The translations under genes and the position numbers were made by a program. A model generated the notes under the pieces. The model searched no databases. It had not been told where the DNA came from and was given only the letters and a program-made list of their open reading frames with translations. A DNA stretch of 64,000 nt from Klebsiella pneumoniae (GTDB lineage: Bacteria > Myxococcota_A > UBA9042), in NCBI GenBank assembly GCA_945889325.1, contig CAMDBH010000010.1, forward strand, positions 1 to 64,000. Reading direction: 5' to 3'. Each line of letters begins with the position of its first letter. Position 1 is the stretch's first letter. Positions 50,592-59,145 of this stretch are shown here, in pieces.

Positions 50592-51626
50592 ATGACTGCA
50601 AAAAAAGTTTTGCTTCTGGTGCTTTTGCTGCCCTTTTTTGCCAACGCGCGCGCACACGCCGCGCCGGTTTGTGGCAAAGAATCGGCCTGTTACCTGCATC
50701 GACAGGGCAACCAGACCTTGCCTGACCTTTTCAACGCCGCGCGCAAAGAAGGCAAACCGATCGTGGTCATGTTCACCGCCGATTGGTGCTCGCCTTGTAA
50801 AGCGATTAAATCGTTTGTGAAACACAGCAAGGTCGTGCAGAAGGCCATCGCGGGCGGCAAACTTTTGTACATCGACGTCGACGAGTGGCGTGGACCAGCG
50901 CACGCGTTGATCGCGGGCATCAACCCGACCAAACTTCCGACGTTGGTGCGGGTCAATGCTGAAGGGAAACAGGTGGTTACGTGCTATGGCACCGATTTGG
51001 GCCTGTTGAGTGAACAATCCGTTGCCCACAATTTGAAGCGCTTGTTGGACGGTAAGATGCCGGAGAAGGCGTTTTATGAGGGCAAGGCTGAACTCGAACA
51101 CAAGCTGATCATAGAGCAGAACGACGCACAGAACAATGAAGTCAAAGGCAAACCCGAGCTTGAGCTGAGTATTGTCAACAAAGAGCCGCTGCACCGCACC
51201 GTCAAGTTGGTGATTCACAACAACGAAGCCACGCGGCGCTGGTATTTGGTGCCGATGCGCGCCGACAAGCCGCTTTTTGATGTGAAACGCGTTTTGGCTT
51301 GGCAAACGCTGCGTTGGCCCGAACACGTGCGAGCGAGCTACATTCGCTTTGACGGCGAGCCGCCGATGGCCGCGATGCCGGTCAACGGCCTCGGTTCGGT
51401 GGAGCTGGACGGCTGGCCTCTGTTAGGCACGAGCAAAAATGGGCAGTTGGAAATCTGGGAACTGGAGCAACTGCAAATCGGCACGCAAGTGATGCAAATG
51501 GAACAGAAGTTGCCGTATGAATTGAAGATTCTTGAACCAGCCAAGACCGCGACCGCGCAGCCCAATGGCGATGCGACGGACGTGCAATTCAAGATCCGGA
51601 AAAAACACCAAATTCCGCTGAAGTAG
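50592..51626 (+). CDS. secreted thioredoxin-fold protein (CSPC) with uncharacterised C-terminal domain
   Basis: Signal MTAKKVLLLVLLLPFFANARAHA; KPIVVMFTADWCSPCKAIKSFV...LPTLVRVNAEGK. Confidence 0.85.
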   Translation: MTAKKVLLLVLLLPFFANARAHAAPVCGKESACYLHRQGNQTLPDLFNAARKEGKPIVVMFTADWCSPCKAIKSFVKHSKVVQKAIAGGKLLYIDVDEWRGPAHALIAGINPTKLPTLVRVNAEGKQVVTCYGTDLGLLSEQSVAHNLKRLLDGKMPEKAFYEGKAELEHKLIIEQNDAQNNEVKGKPELELSIVNKEPLHRTVKLVIHNNEATRRWYLVPMRADKPLFDVKRVLAWQTLRWPEHVRASYIRFDGEPPMAAMPVNGLGSVELDGWPLLGTSKNGQLEIWELEQLQIGTQVMQMEQKLPYELKILEPAKTATAQPNGDATDVQFKIRKKHQIPLK

Positions 51627-51661
51627 CGGTGTCGTCCGCCGCACCCGCCAGCGAACGTGGC

Positions 51662-53491
51662 CTATTCGACGGTCACGCTTTTGGCCAAATTGCGCGGCTG
51701 ATCGACGTCGGTGCCTTTCAAATCGGCGATATGATAAGCCAAAAGCTGCAAAGGCACGACGGCAACAATCGGTGCACTCCAAGCTGTCGTGGGCGGCAAT
51801 GCAAGATAATCGTTGCATTTAGCCCGTAGCGCCTCATCGTCCGCATCGCCAACGCCGATGACGTGGCCGCCGCGCGCTTGGATCTCTTCCAAATTGCTGA
51901 ATGTTTTCTCATACGTCGGCCCGCGCGGGGTCACAACAACGGTCGGGGTATGCTCATCGACCAGTGCGATCGGGCCATGTTTCATCTCACCGGCAGCGTA
52001 GCCTTCCGCGTGGATATAGCTGATTTCTTTTAACTTAAGTGCCCCCTCCAGCGCGATCGGATGCAACATACCGCGCCCTAGATACAGGGCGCTGGTCGCG
52101 TTCATGTAGCGCCGCGCGACGTCGCGCACGTGCCAGTTGAGCGTAATGGCTTTTTCAACCTCCGACGGGACTTGCAGCAACGTGTCGAGCAGCGCGCGGG
52201 CGTCCACGACCGACAAGCGCTCCAATTTGCGACCGAGATAGATACCCAGCAAATACAGCGCAATCATCTGAGTCGTAAAAGCTTTTGTCGATGCGACGCC
52301 AATTTCGGGCCCGGCGTGGGTGTAGACGACCTCCCCCGCCGCGCGCGCGATGTTGCTGCCGATCACGTTGACGATTGCGGCAGTTCGCGCGCCGCGGGCT
52401 TTGGATTCGATGAGCGCAGCCAACGTATCCGCGGTTTCTCCCGATTGAGAAATCGCCAAAACCAGGGTGTGTTCATCGATCACCGGATTGCGGTAGCGGA
52501 ATTCACTGGCCAAATCGACTTCGACCGGGATTCGCGCGCCTAACTCAATGTAATGCTTGCCTACTAGGCCAGCGTGCCAACTGGTGCCGCAGGCGATAAT
52601 CACGATCCGCCGAATCTGACTGAGCGTGTCGAAATCGAAATTGAGTTCTTCGAAAAACACTTCGCCCTGTTCAACCGAGGCGCGACCGCGAATTGTATCT
52701 GTAATCGCCCGACTTTGCTCGTGAATTTCCTTGAGCATGAAATGCTTGAAACCGCCTTTCTCGGCAGCCACAGCACTCCACGTGATTTGTGTCACCGCGC
52801 GATCGACGGCGATTCCCGTTTGAATCCGCGAGATCAGGTGCGAATCCGCAGTGATCACCGCCATATCGCCGTCTTCCATGTAGACCACTTGGCGGGTGTG
52901 GTTGATCACGGCTGGAATGTCGCTGGCGATGAAACGCTCGCCGTCGGAAACCCCTAAGATCAAAGGACTTTGTTGTTTGGCGACAACTAAGACCCCCGGC
53001 GTGGCGGTATCCAGCACAGCAATGGCATAAGATCCGCGCACTTGTAGCACCGACTGCCGCACAGCCTCGGAAAACGCGCAGCCGCCCTGCATCGCCTCGT
53101 CGATCAGGTGGCTGAACACTTCGGTATCCGTTTCACTGGCAAATTTGCGGCCTTTGGCGCGCAGTTCGGCCTTCAATTCCAAGTGATTTTCAATGATTCC
53201 ATTGTGAACGACAGCAACCGTTCCCACCACATGCGGGTGCGCGTTCATCTCCGTCGGCCGGCCGTGCGTCGCCCAGCGGGTGTGCCCGATACCCAAACTG
53301 CCCTGAACCGGCTTTTCCAGCAGCAACTCGTCCAAATTTTTCAGCTTGCCGACAGCACGGCGCAACTGCACGTCGCCATTGACGATTGCCAGACCCGCTG
53401 AATCATAACCGCGGTACTCCAGACGCCGCAGCCCTTCAACCAAAATCGGAGCGGCCTGCTGCGGGCCGATATAACCAATAATGCCGCACAT
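51662..53491 (-). CDS. glmS: glutamine--fructose-6-phosphate aminotransferase
   Basis: [33 protein letters not shown]...[19 protein letters not shown]...[17 protein letters not shown]. Confidence 0.97.
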   Translation of the reverse strand: MCGIIGYIGPQQAAPILVEGLRRLEYRGYDSAGLAIVNGDVQLRRAVGKLKNLDELLLEKPVQGSLGIGHTRWATHGRPTEMNAHPHVVGTVAVVHNGIIENHLELKAELRAKGRKFASETDTEVFSHLIDEAMQGGCAFSEAVRQSVLQVRGSYAIAVLDTATPGVLVVAKQQSPLILGVSDGERFIASDIPAVINHTRQVVYMEDGDMAVITADSHLISRIQTGIAVDRAVTQITWSAVAAEKGGFKHFMLKEIHEQSRAITDTIRGRASVEQGEVFFEELNFDFDTLSQIRRIVIIACGTSWHAGLVGKHYIELGARIPVEVDLASEFRYRNPVIDEHTLVLAISQSGETADTLAALIESKARGARTAAIVNVIGSNIARAAGEVVYTHAGPEIGVASTKAFTTQMIALYLLGIYLGRKLERLSVVDARALLDTLLQVPSEVEKAITLNWHVRDVARRYMNATSALYLGRGMLHPIALEGALKLKEISYIHAEGYAAGEMKHGPIALVDEHTPTVVVTPRGPTYEKTFSNLEEIQARGGHVIGVGDADDEALRAKCNDYLALPPTTAWSAPIVAVVPLQLLAYHIADLKGTDVDQPRNLAKSVTVE

Positions 53492-53766
53492 GTGTTCTTC
53501 CTTTCGTCATTGTCTTGCCTCAGCGCTTTGTAGAAGATCGCACGGAGTTTGGCAACGAACCTCCGCTGCCATCGCGGTGGCGCCTGCAAAGCATTGAAGT
53601 TCGCACTAAACCCGTGCGCTGTGTTTTCCATTCGAATCGGGGCATCAAACTTGACAATTGTTTACAAATTGGTATCCTCCCGCCCAAATGGGGCGACGTA
53701 TTGGCCGCGCTTGCCATTTCAATTGACTATTTGGGCCCCCGTGGCGCCAAAAAATTCGGAGATGCG

Positions 53767-55386
53767 ATGAAAGTCTTACAGTGGTTCTGCGGTAGCGTTG
53801 CGATTTTGGCCCTAACGGCTGCCTGTGGCGCGACGACAAAAGTCGACGACGGCGCGTCAGACACCGCAGTGAGCGACGTTGCAGCGTCGGAATTGACCAA
53901 TGATGACGCAGCAGTGGCGGACACTTTGGCCCAGTCGGACCCCGGACCCGCAAGCGACACGAGTCCGGTTGATACCGGTGCAGTCGACGCGCAACCCGGT
54001 GACACCGGCCCCGCAGACGTCGCGGCGGTTGACCAGACCTCGGGCGACGCAGCGGACAACGCACCGACGTGCGCCACGTATTGCGCGGCAGTTACAGCAT
54101 CTTGCAAAGACGCTAACGCCCAGTACAAAAGCGTGGAAGATTGCCTGACCTACTGCAGCGTCCAATCCAAGATTCCGGCGGGATCGCTCAAAGACATCGG
54201 CGGAAACACGTTGGGCTGTCGCTTGTATCACGCGACCGTGGCCGGCCAAAGTGTTGAAAACGCGCCCAAACATTGCCCGCACGCGGGCAAAAGCGGCGGC
54301 AATACCTGTGGCACTTGGTGCGAAAACTTCTGCAGCCTTTCCAAAGGCAATTGCGTCGCAGCACTCTATCCGTTCAAAGACGATGCCGAATGCGCGACCA
54401 AATGCGCCGCGGTCCCGGCAACGGGCGTGAACAACGCCACCGCCGGTAACAATGTGCAATGCCTAATTTACCATGCTGGTGTTGCCGGGTCGGACGCCAA
54501 TGCGGCCAAGGATCATTGCAGCCACGGCAAAATTCCCAACGACAAAGGTGGGCCGTGCACCGACGTCGCGCCCGCACCGACTTGCGCCGCCTACTGCGAC
54601 GCCGTCACGGCGGCTTGCACCCTGACCAATGCGCAGTACAAAGACAAGGCAGAATGCCTCGTTTACTGTGAAAGCAAAGGGAAAATTCCCGTCGGCGCCG
54701 CGTCGGACATCGCGGGCGACACCATCGGTTGCCGCATGTACCACGCCAGCGTTGCCGCAAAAAGCGTCGAAAACGCGCTGGCCCACTGCCCGCACACCGG
54801 CAAAAGCGGCGGCAATACGTGCGGCACATGGTGCGAAAACTATTGCCAATTGGCCAAAAGCAACTGCACTGGCGACGCCAACCAACTGTATGCAGACGAC
54901 AAGGCTTGCATGGACAAATGCGCAACCGGAGCGGTAACCGGCGTCGCCGACGCAGTCAGTGGCAACACGGTGCAATGCCGCATTTACCACTTGGGCGTCG
55001 CCGGCACGGATGCCACGGCCGCCAAGGACCACTGCCCGCACGGTAAATTTCCCAACGATGCCAATGGCCCGTGCATCGGTGGCGATGCACCCCTCGGCAC
55101 GAACTGGCCCGTGGCGACCACCGCCGAAAATACGTTCAACCCCAAGACACTTATGATCAAAGTGGGCGACACCGTTGAATTTACCACCACAGCCAACCAT
55201 GACGTGGTCGAAGTCGACAAGACGACCTGGGACGCCAACGGAAACACCAAGAAAGCCGCCGGCTTCAGCGTTGATTTCAACGCGAAGAAAAAGATCACTT
55301 TTAGCCAGCCGGGCACGTTCTATTTCGTCTGCGAGCCGCACGCGAGCATGGGCATGAAGGGTTCGATCACAGTCATGGGGCTGTAA
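53767..55386 (+). CDS. Asp-rich lipoprotein with duplicated Cys/His-rich modules and C-terminal plastocyanin-like domain
   Basis: MKVLQWFCGSVAILALTAAC lipobox; repeated CxxYC...CLxYC...GCRxYHAxVA...HCPHxGKSGGNTCGTWCEN; C-terminus TLMIKVGDTVEFTTTANHDVVEV...GTFYFVCEPHASMGMKGSITV (type 1 copper ligand pattern H...C..H...M). Confidence 0.85.
   Translation: MKVLQWFCGSVAILALTAACGATTKVDDGASDTAVSDVAASELTNDDAAVADTLAQSDPGPASDTSPVDTGAVDAQPGDTGPADVAAVDQTSGDAADNAPTCATYCAAVTASCKDANAQYKSVEDCLTYCSVQSKIPAGSLKDIGGNTLGCRLYHATVAGQSVENAPKHCPHAGKSGGNTCGTWCENFCSLSKGNCVAALYPFKDDAECATKCAAVPATGVNNATAGNNVQCLIYHAGVAGSDANAAKDHCSHGKIPNDKGGPCTDVAPAPTCAAYCDAVTAACTLTNAQYKDKAECLVYCESKGKIPVGAASDIAGDTIGCRMYHASVAAKSVENALAHCPHTGKSGGNTCGTWCENYCQLAKSNCTGDANQLYADDKACMDKCATGAVTGVADAVSGNTVQCRIYHLGVAGTDATAAKDHCPHGKFPNDANGPCIGGDAPLGTNWPVATTAENTFNPKTLMIKVGDTVEFTTTANHDVVEVDKTTWDANGNTKKAAGFSVDFNAKKKITFSQPGTFYFVCEPHASMGMKGSITVMGL
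54070..55080 (+). repeat. internal tandem duplication (about 513-nt / 171-aa period), each half two Cys/His-rich modules
   Basis: ggcaaaagcggcggcaatac at 54286 and 54799; same cysteine framework in both halves. Confidence 0.85.
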
Positions 55387-55393
55387 AGCTTAG

Positions 55394-56800
55394 CTATTTT
55401 GCGGTTTTCGCAACCGCTTGGCGCTCGCGTTTTTTGGCAGTCCAGCCCTCGATGTTGCGCTGGTCGGTGCGCGAAATCGCCAGCGCGCCCGCGGGCACAT
55501 CGCGGGTAACCGTAGTGCCCGCGCCAACATACGCGCCATCGCCCAGCGTCACCGGCGCGACCAACTGCGAATCGCTACCGATAAAGACACCGTCGCCCAA
55601 CGTGGTCTTGAACTTGTTCACACCGTCGTAATTGCAGGTGATTGTGCCAGCGCCGATATTGCAGTCGGCGCCGATTTCCGCATCGCCGATGTACGACAGA
55701 TGGCTGGCCTTGGCGCCACGCCCGAAGTGCGCTTTTTTCGTCTCAACAAAATTGCCAATTTTTACAGCTGCTTCAAGGATCGTTCCCGGACGCAAGTGCG
55801 CAAACGGCCCGACGTGGGCGCGCGCTCCGATCACAGCGTCTGTGGCGACGGTGTATGGCAAAAGGTGCGCCTGTTCGCCTATGTGCGTGTCGCGCAGCAC
55901 GCAGCCGCGCTCGATCAACGCGCCGCCTGCCACCGTGGCGTGGCCGCGCAACTCCACGCCGCCTGCGATCTGACAATCGGCTTGCAAGGCGACGGTTGCC
56001 TCAATCCATGTTGTTTCAGGCTCTTGCAATGCAACTCCGGCCAGCATGTGCGCTGCATTGATGCGTTTGCGCAGGATCGATGTCGCCAACGCGCACTCTG
56101 CTCGGTTGTTTACCCCTTGAATTTCAGCGCAATCCGCCAGGGCGACTGCCGCAGGCTCGCCAGCTTCGGCGGCCATGGCCAACAAGTCGGTTAGGTACAA
56201 TTCACCTTGGGCGTTGTTCGGGCGCAATCGCTGCAGGGACTTCAGCAAAAAATCTTTGCGCACCGCGACCATACCCGCATTGCACAACTGCGTCTGGCGT
56301 TGTTGTGCGCTTGCATCTTTGTGCTCAACAACTTGAGCGATGCGTTGATGTTCATTGAGGATAACCCGACCGTAGCCCGTCGGATCCGGCATATTGGCTG
56401 CCAAAAGCGACATCAAGCCATCGCCGCGGGCCTGCAGCAGCGAACGCAGCGTTTGGGTCTGCAAAAGCGGAACATCTCCGTACAAAACAAGCACTTCGTC
56501 GGCAAACTCCCAAGCCTGCTGCGCGCACAACACCGCGTGGCCGGTGCCGTTGGGATTGACTTGTTCCACACAAATGGCCGCGGGTTGTCCTTGCCAATGC
56601 TGCACATACGGCTCGACTTCCATCCGCCCGTGCCCCGTTACCACGATAAGGGCGTGAGGACTTAAGCCTTGCGCTGTTCGCAGCACATGGCCGAGCATGG
56701 GTTCGCCCAGAACCTCATGCAAAACCTTAGGTTTATTGCTGTGCATGCGCTTTCCCTGCCCAGCCGCCAACACCACAATTGCCAATTTCAAATCTGCCAT
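55394..56800 (-). CDS. glmU: bifunctional UDP-N-acetylglucosamine pyrophosphorylase / glucosamine-1-phosphate N-acetyltransferase
   Basis: LAIVVLAAGQGKRMHSNKPKVLHEVLGEPMLGHVL; hexapeptide-repeat C-terminus SHLSYIGDAEIGADCNIGAGTITCNYDGVNKFKT. Confidence 0.97.
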   Translation of the reverse strand: MADLKLAIVVLAAGQGKRMHSNKPKVLHEVLGEPMLGHVLRTAQGLSPHALIVVTGHGRMEVEPYVQHWQGQPAAICVEQVNPNGTGHAVLCAQQAWEFADEVLVLYGDVPLLQTQTLRSLLQARGDGLMSLLAANMPDPTGYGRVILNEHQRIAQVVEHKDASAQQRQTQLCNAGMVAVRKDFLLKSLQRLRPNNAQGELYLTDLLAMAAEAGEPAAVALADCAEIQGVNNRAECALATSILRKRINAAHMLAGVALQEPETTWIEATVALQADCQIAGGVELRGHATVAGGALIERGCVLRDTHIGEQAHLLPYTVATDAVIGARAHVGPFAHLRPGTILEAAVKIGNFVETKKAHFGRGAKASHLSYIGDAEIGADCNIGAGTITCNYDGVNKFKTTLGDGVFIGSDSQLVAPVTLGDGAYVGAGTTVTRDVPAGALAISRTDQRNIEGWTAKKRERQAVAKTAK

Positions 56801-56953
56801 CTGCCGCTCCGCCATACGCTGTTCGCCCCGAAGCATCGTCAGAGTCCGCAGTGTTTGCAAGATCCCTCGAAACGGCCCTAAAAATCGCCATTGCGTAGTC
56901 TGCAATGGCGGGACTACACTCTTGCGGCCCGCACCGCGAGGCTGGAGGAAATC

Positions 56954-57946
56954 GTGCAAACCAATCAAGCGCCCACTGTACTAACGCCCGACGTCAAAGT
57001 CTGGCTCAACGGCAAGATCGTCGGCGCCGATGAAGCCCGTCTGCCCCATTTAACGCACACATTTCATTATGGTTTGGGCGCATTTGAAGGCATCCGTTCG
57101 TATCAGCTTCGCCCCGGTGTCGGCGCCGTTTTCCGTCTGCAAGAGCACATGAATCGCCTGATCGGCAGTTGCCACTTGGTCACGCTGGATCGCGGTTTGC
57201 AGTACAACAAAGCGCAAATCGGTCAAGCGTGCGTGGAAGCGTTGCAAGCCAACCACTTGGATTCAGGCTATTTGCGCCCAGTGATTTATTTCGGTGCCGG
57301 TGCCATGGGCGTCGGCGCAGCGACAAATCCGGTCGAAGTGATGATCGCCGCCTGGAAATGGGGCGCGTATTTGGGCGACGACGGCTTGCGCAACGGTATT
57401 CGCGCGTGCATTTCCAGCTTTCAACGGCCCGGACACACCGGCACCATGTCCAAAGGCAAGTTGACCGGGCAATACATCAATTCGATCTTGGCCAAGCGCG
57501 AAGCGGTGAGCAACGGCTTTGATGAGGCGATTTTGCTCAATGAACAAGGCTACATCACAGAAGCCTCGGGCGAAAACCTGTTCATGATCAAAGACGGCAA
57601 ATTGCAAACGCCGTCGCTGGGTATGAACATTTTAGCGGGCATTACCCGCGCGAGTATCATTGAATTTGCGGCGGATTTGGGCCTGGAAGTCGTGGAGCGC
57701 GTTTTTGCCCGCGATGAACTTTACCAAGCAGAAGAAGTATTTCTGACTGGAACGGCGGCGGAAGTGACGCCGGTGCGTGAAATCGATCACCGCTTGATCG
57801 GATCGGGCACCCGCGGGCCCTTGACGGCCAAGATCCAAGAAACGTTTTTTGACATCGCCTACGGGCGAAACACCAAATATCGCCACTGGTTGACCGAGTA
57901 CAGTATCGCCAACCACGCTGCCGTGCACACTGCTACTGCAGTATAG
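56954..57946 (+). CDS. ilvE: branched-chain amino acid aminotransferase
   Basis: VWLNGKIVGADEARLPHLTHTFHYGLGAFEGIRSYQL...GYITEASGENLFMIKDGKLQTPSL...GTAAEVTPVREIDHR; GTG start. Confidence 0.93.
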   Translation: MQTNQAPTVLTPDVKVWLNGKIVGADEARLPHLTHTFHYGLGAFEGIRSYQLRPGVGAVFRLQEHMNRLIGSCHLVTLDRGLQYNKAQIGQACVEALQANHLDSGYLRPVIYFGAGAMGVGAATNPVEVMIAAWKWGAYLGDDGLRNGIRACISSFQRPGHTGTMSKGKLTGQYINSILAKREAVSNGFDEAILLNEQGYITEASGENLFMIKDGKLQTPSLGMNILAGITRASIIEFAADLGLEVVERVFARDELYQAEEVFLTGTAAEVTPVREIDHRLIGSGTRGPLTAKIQETFFDIAYGRNTKYRHWLTEYSIANHAAVHTATAV

Positions 57947-57955
57947 GCGCGCAAG

Positions 57956-59134
57956 ATGGCGCTGTTTTCGGAAAGCTTCGATTGCTGGTTAGCCAGTGAT
58001 TTTGACGCGTACAAAGAAGAAAAGTGGCGTTCCAATCGCTTCAACCTCGAACGCGGCCGCGTGCGGGAACGGCTGATTTCGGCGCTACAGCAAGCCTTGG
58101 CGATTGCGCAGCAAACCAGCGACGGACTGGATCTGTGGACCAGCAGCGATCATCCGGTGTTGTTCAACGATCACCAAGTCAGCCGCCAGTTGGCGCTGTT
58201 TTGCCGGACAGCGGGCGAACGCGAACGGCTTCAGCAGCAAAACAGCCAACTTTCGGCGACGGAGCCGAACAATTTTCACGCGTGGCTGGGCATTGAACTC
58301 ACGCAGCAGCAGCTGATTCTGCGGCTTGCCGTGCCGCGTCTTGCGGCGCCCGACCAACTGAGTTGGCGCAGTCACCTGTTGGAACTGGCCGAATTCGCGG
58401 CCGCGGCCGGCAGCGTCCTGCGCTTGGACGACAACGCCGTTGATGTAGCAGAACTGGCGGAAGTGACACAAGAACATGCGCTTGCGCTGGCCGTCGATCG
58501 GGTTTTTCCCCGCGATGCGGCGCTTGCGAGCGAACTCGATCTGGTGGCGCTCGCCGCTTGGCTTGGCCGCGGCCTGCACCTATTGCGTTTAATTCTAGGC
58601 AGTACCCAGCCTGCCGCCGAGTTGGAATTACCGTCGACCTCCGCTGTACCTCCGACAAGATTGCAAGAGCCCCCGCAAAGGCGGGAGCAAGCCCCCGCGC
58701 CTTCGCGGGCGGCTTACGGTTATCGACCGCAGACGCCCATCGCGCCGCGCAATTTGGACGCTGCGCGGGTCCGCGCGCCGATCGAACGCATCGTGCCACC
58801 GACTTGGCACCCCGAGGAGACGCGCCGCCCGCCACCGCCGCGCGAACTGCCGCGCGATCGCCCGCCGCCTTCGCGCGAACCTTGGCGCGATCGCCCGCAA
58901 GCGCCCCGCGTGGCGGCGCAGGAGCGCCCGCGCACCCTTGCGCCCATCGTGGCGCCCGCCGCAGCGCCACCGCGCAATCCCGGCGTGCTGGAGCCAGGCG
59001 CCCGGGTTGAACTGCTCGCCGGCTTGTTCAAGGGCAAGATCGCGACGGTTTCAGCCATCGCTGCCGATCACGTGCAATTGCACTTGGGGCTGATGGCGCT
59101 GAAGGTGCCCGTCGGGCAATTGCGAGTCATTTAG
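57956..59134 (+). CDS. hypothetical protein with Pro/Arg-rich linker and C-terminal KOW motif
   Basis: GVLEPGARVELLAGLFKGKIATVSAIAADHVQLHLGLMALKVPVGQLRVI resembles a KOW motif; follows ilvE by 9 nt. Confidence 0.7.
   Translation: MALFSESFDCWLASDFDAYKEEKWRSNRFNLERGRVRERLISALQQALAIAQQTSDGLDLWTSSDHPVLFNDHQVSRQLALFCRTAGERERLQQQNSQLSATEPNNFHAWLGIELTQQQLILRLAVPRLAAPDQLSWRSHLLELAEFAAAAGSVLRLDDNAVDVAELAEVTQEHALALAVDRVFPRDAALASELDLVALAAWLGRGLHLLRLILGSTQPAAELELPSTSAVPPTRLQEPPQRREQAPAPSRAAYGYRPQTPIAPRNLDAARVRAPIERIVPPTWHPEETRRPPPPRELPRDRPPPSREPWRDRPQAPRVAAQERPRTLAPIVAPAAAPPRNPGVLEPGARVELLAGLFKGKIATVSAIAADHVQLHLGLMALKVPVGQLRVI
58669..58711. repeat. REP-like double hairpin inside a coding sequence
   Basis: gcccccgc-aaag-gcgggagc (7/8 bp) followed by cccgcg-cctt-cgcggg (6 bp); the two arms are also complementary to each other. 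Confidence 0.7.
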
Positions 59135-59145
59135 CGAATTTTTGG

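Noticed and set aside
54070-55080. Tandem repeats considered as a CRISPR-like array
   Set aside because: Long-period (about 513 nt) protein-coding duplication with conserved cysteines, not short repeats with unique spacers.
54463-55341. 292-aa minus-strand ORF
   Set aside because: Antisense to the copper-domain lipoprotein; the sense strand has the conserved ligands and repeats.
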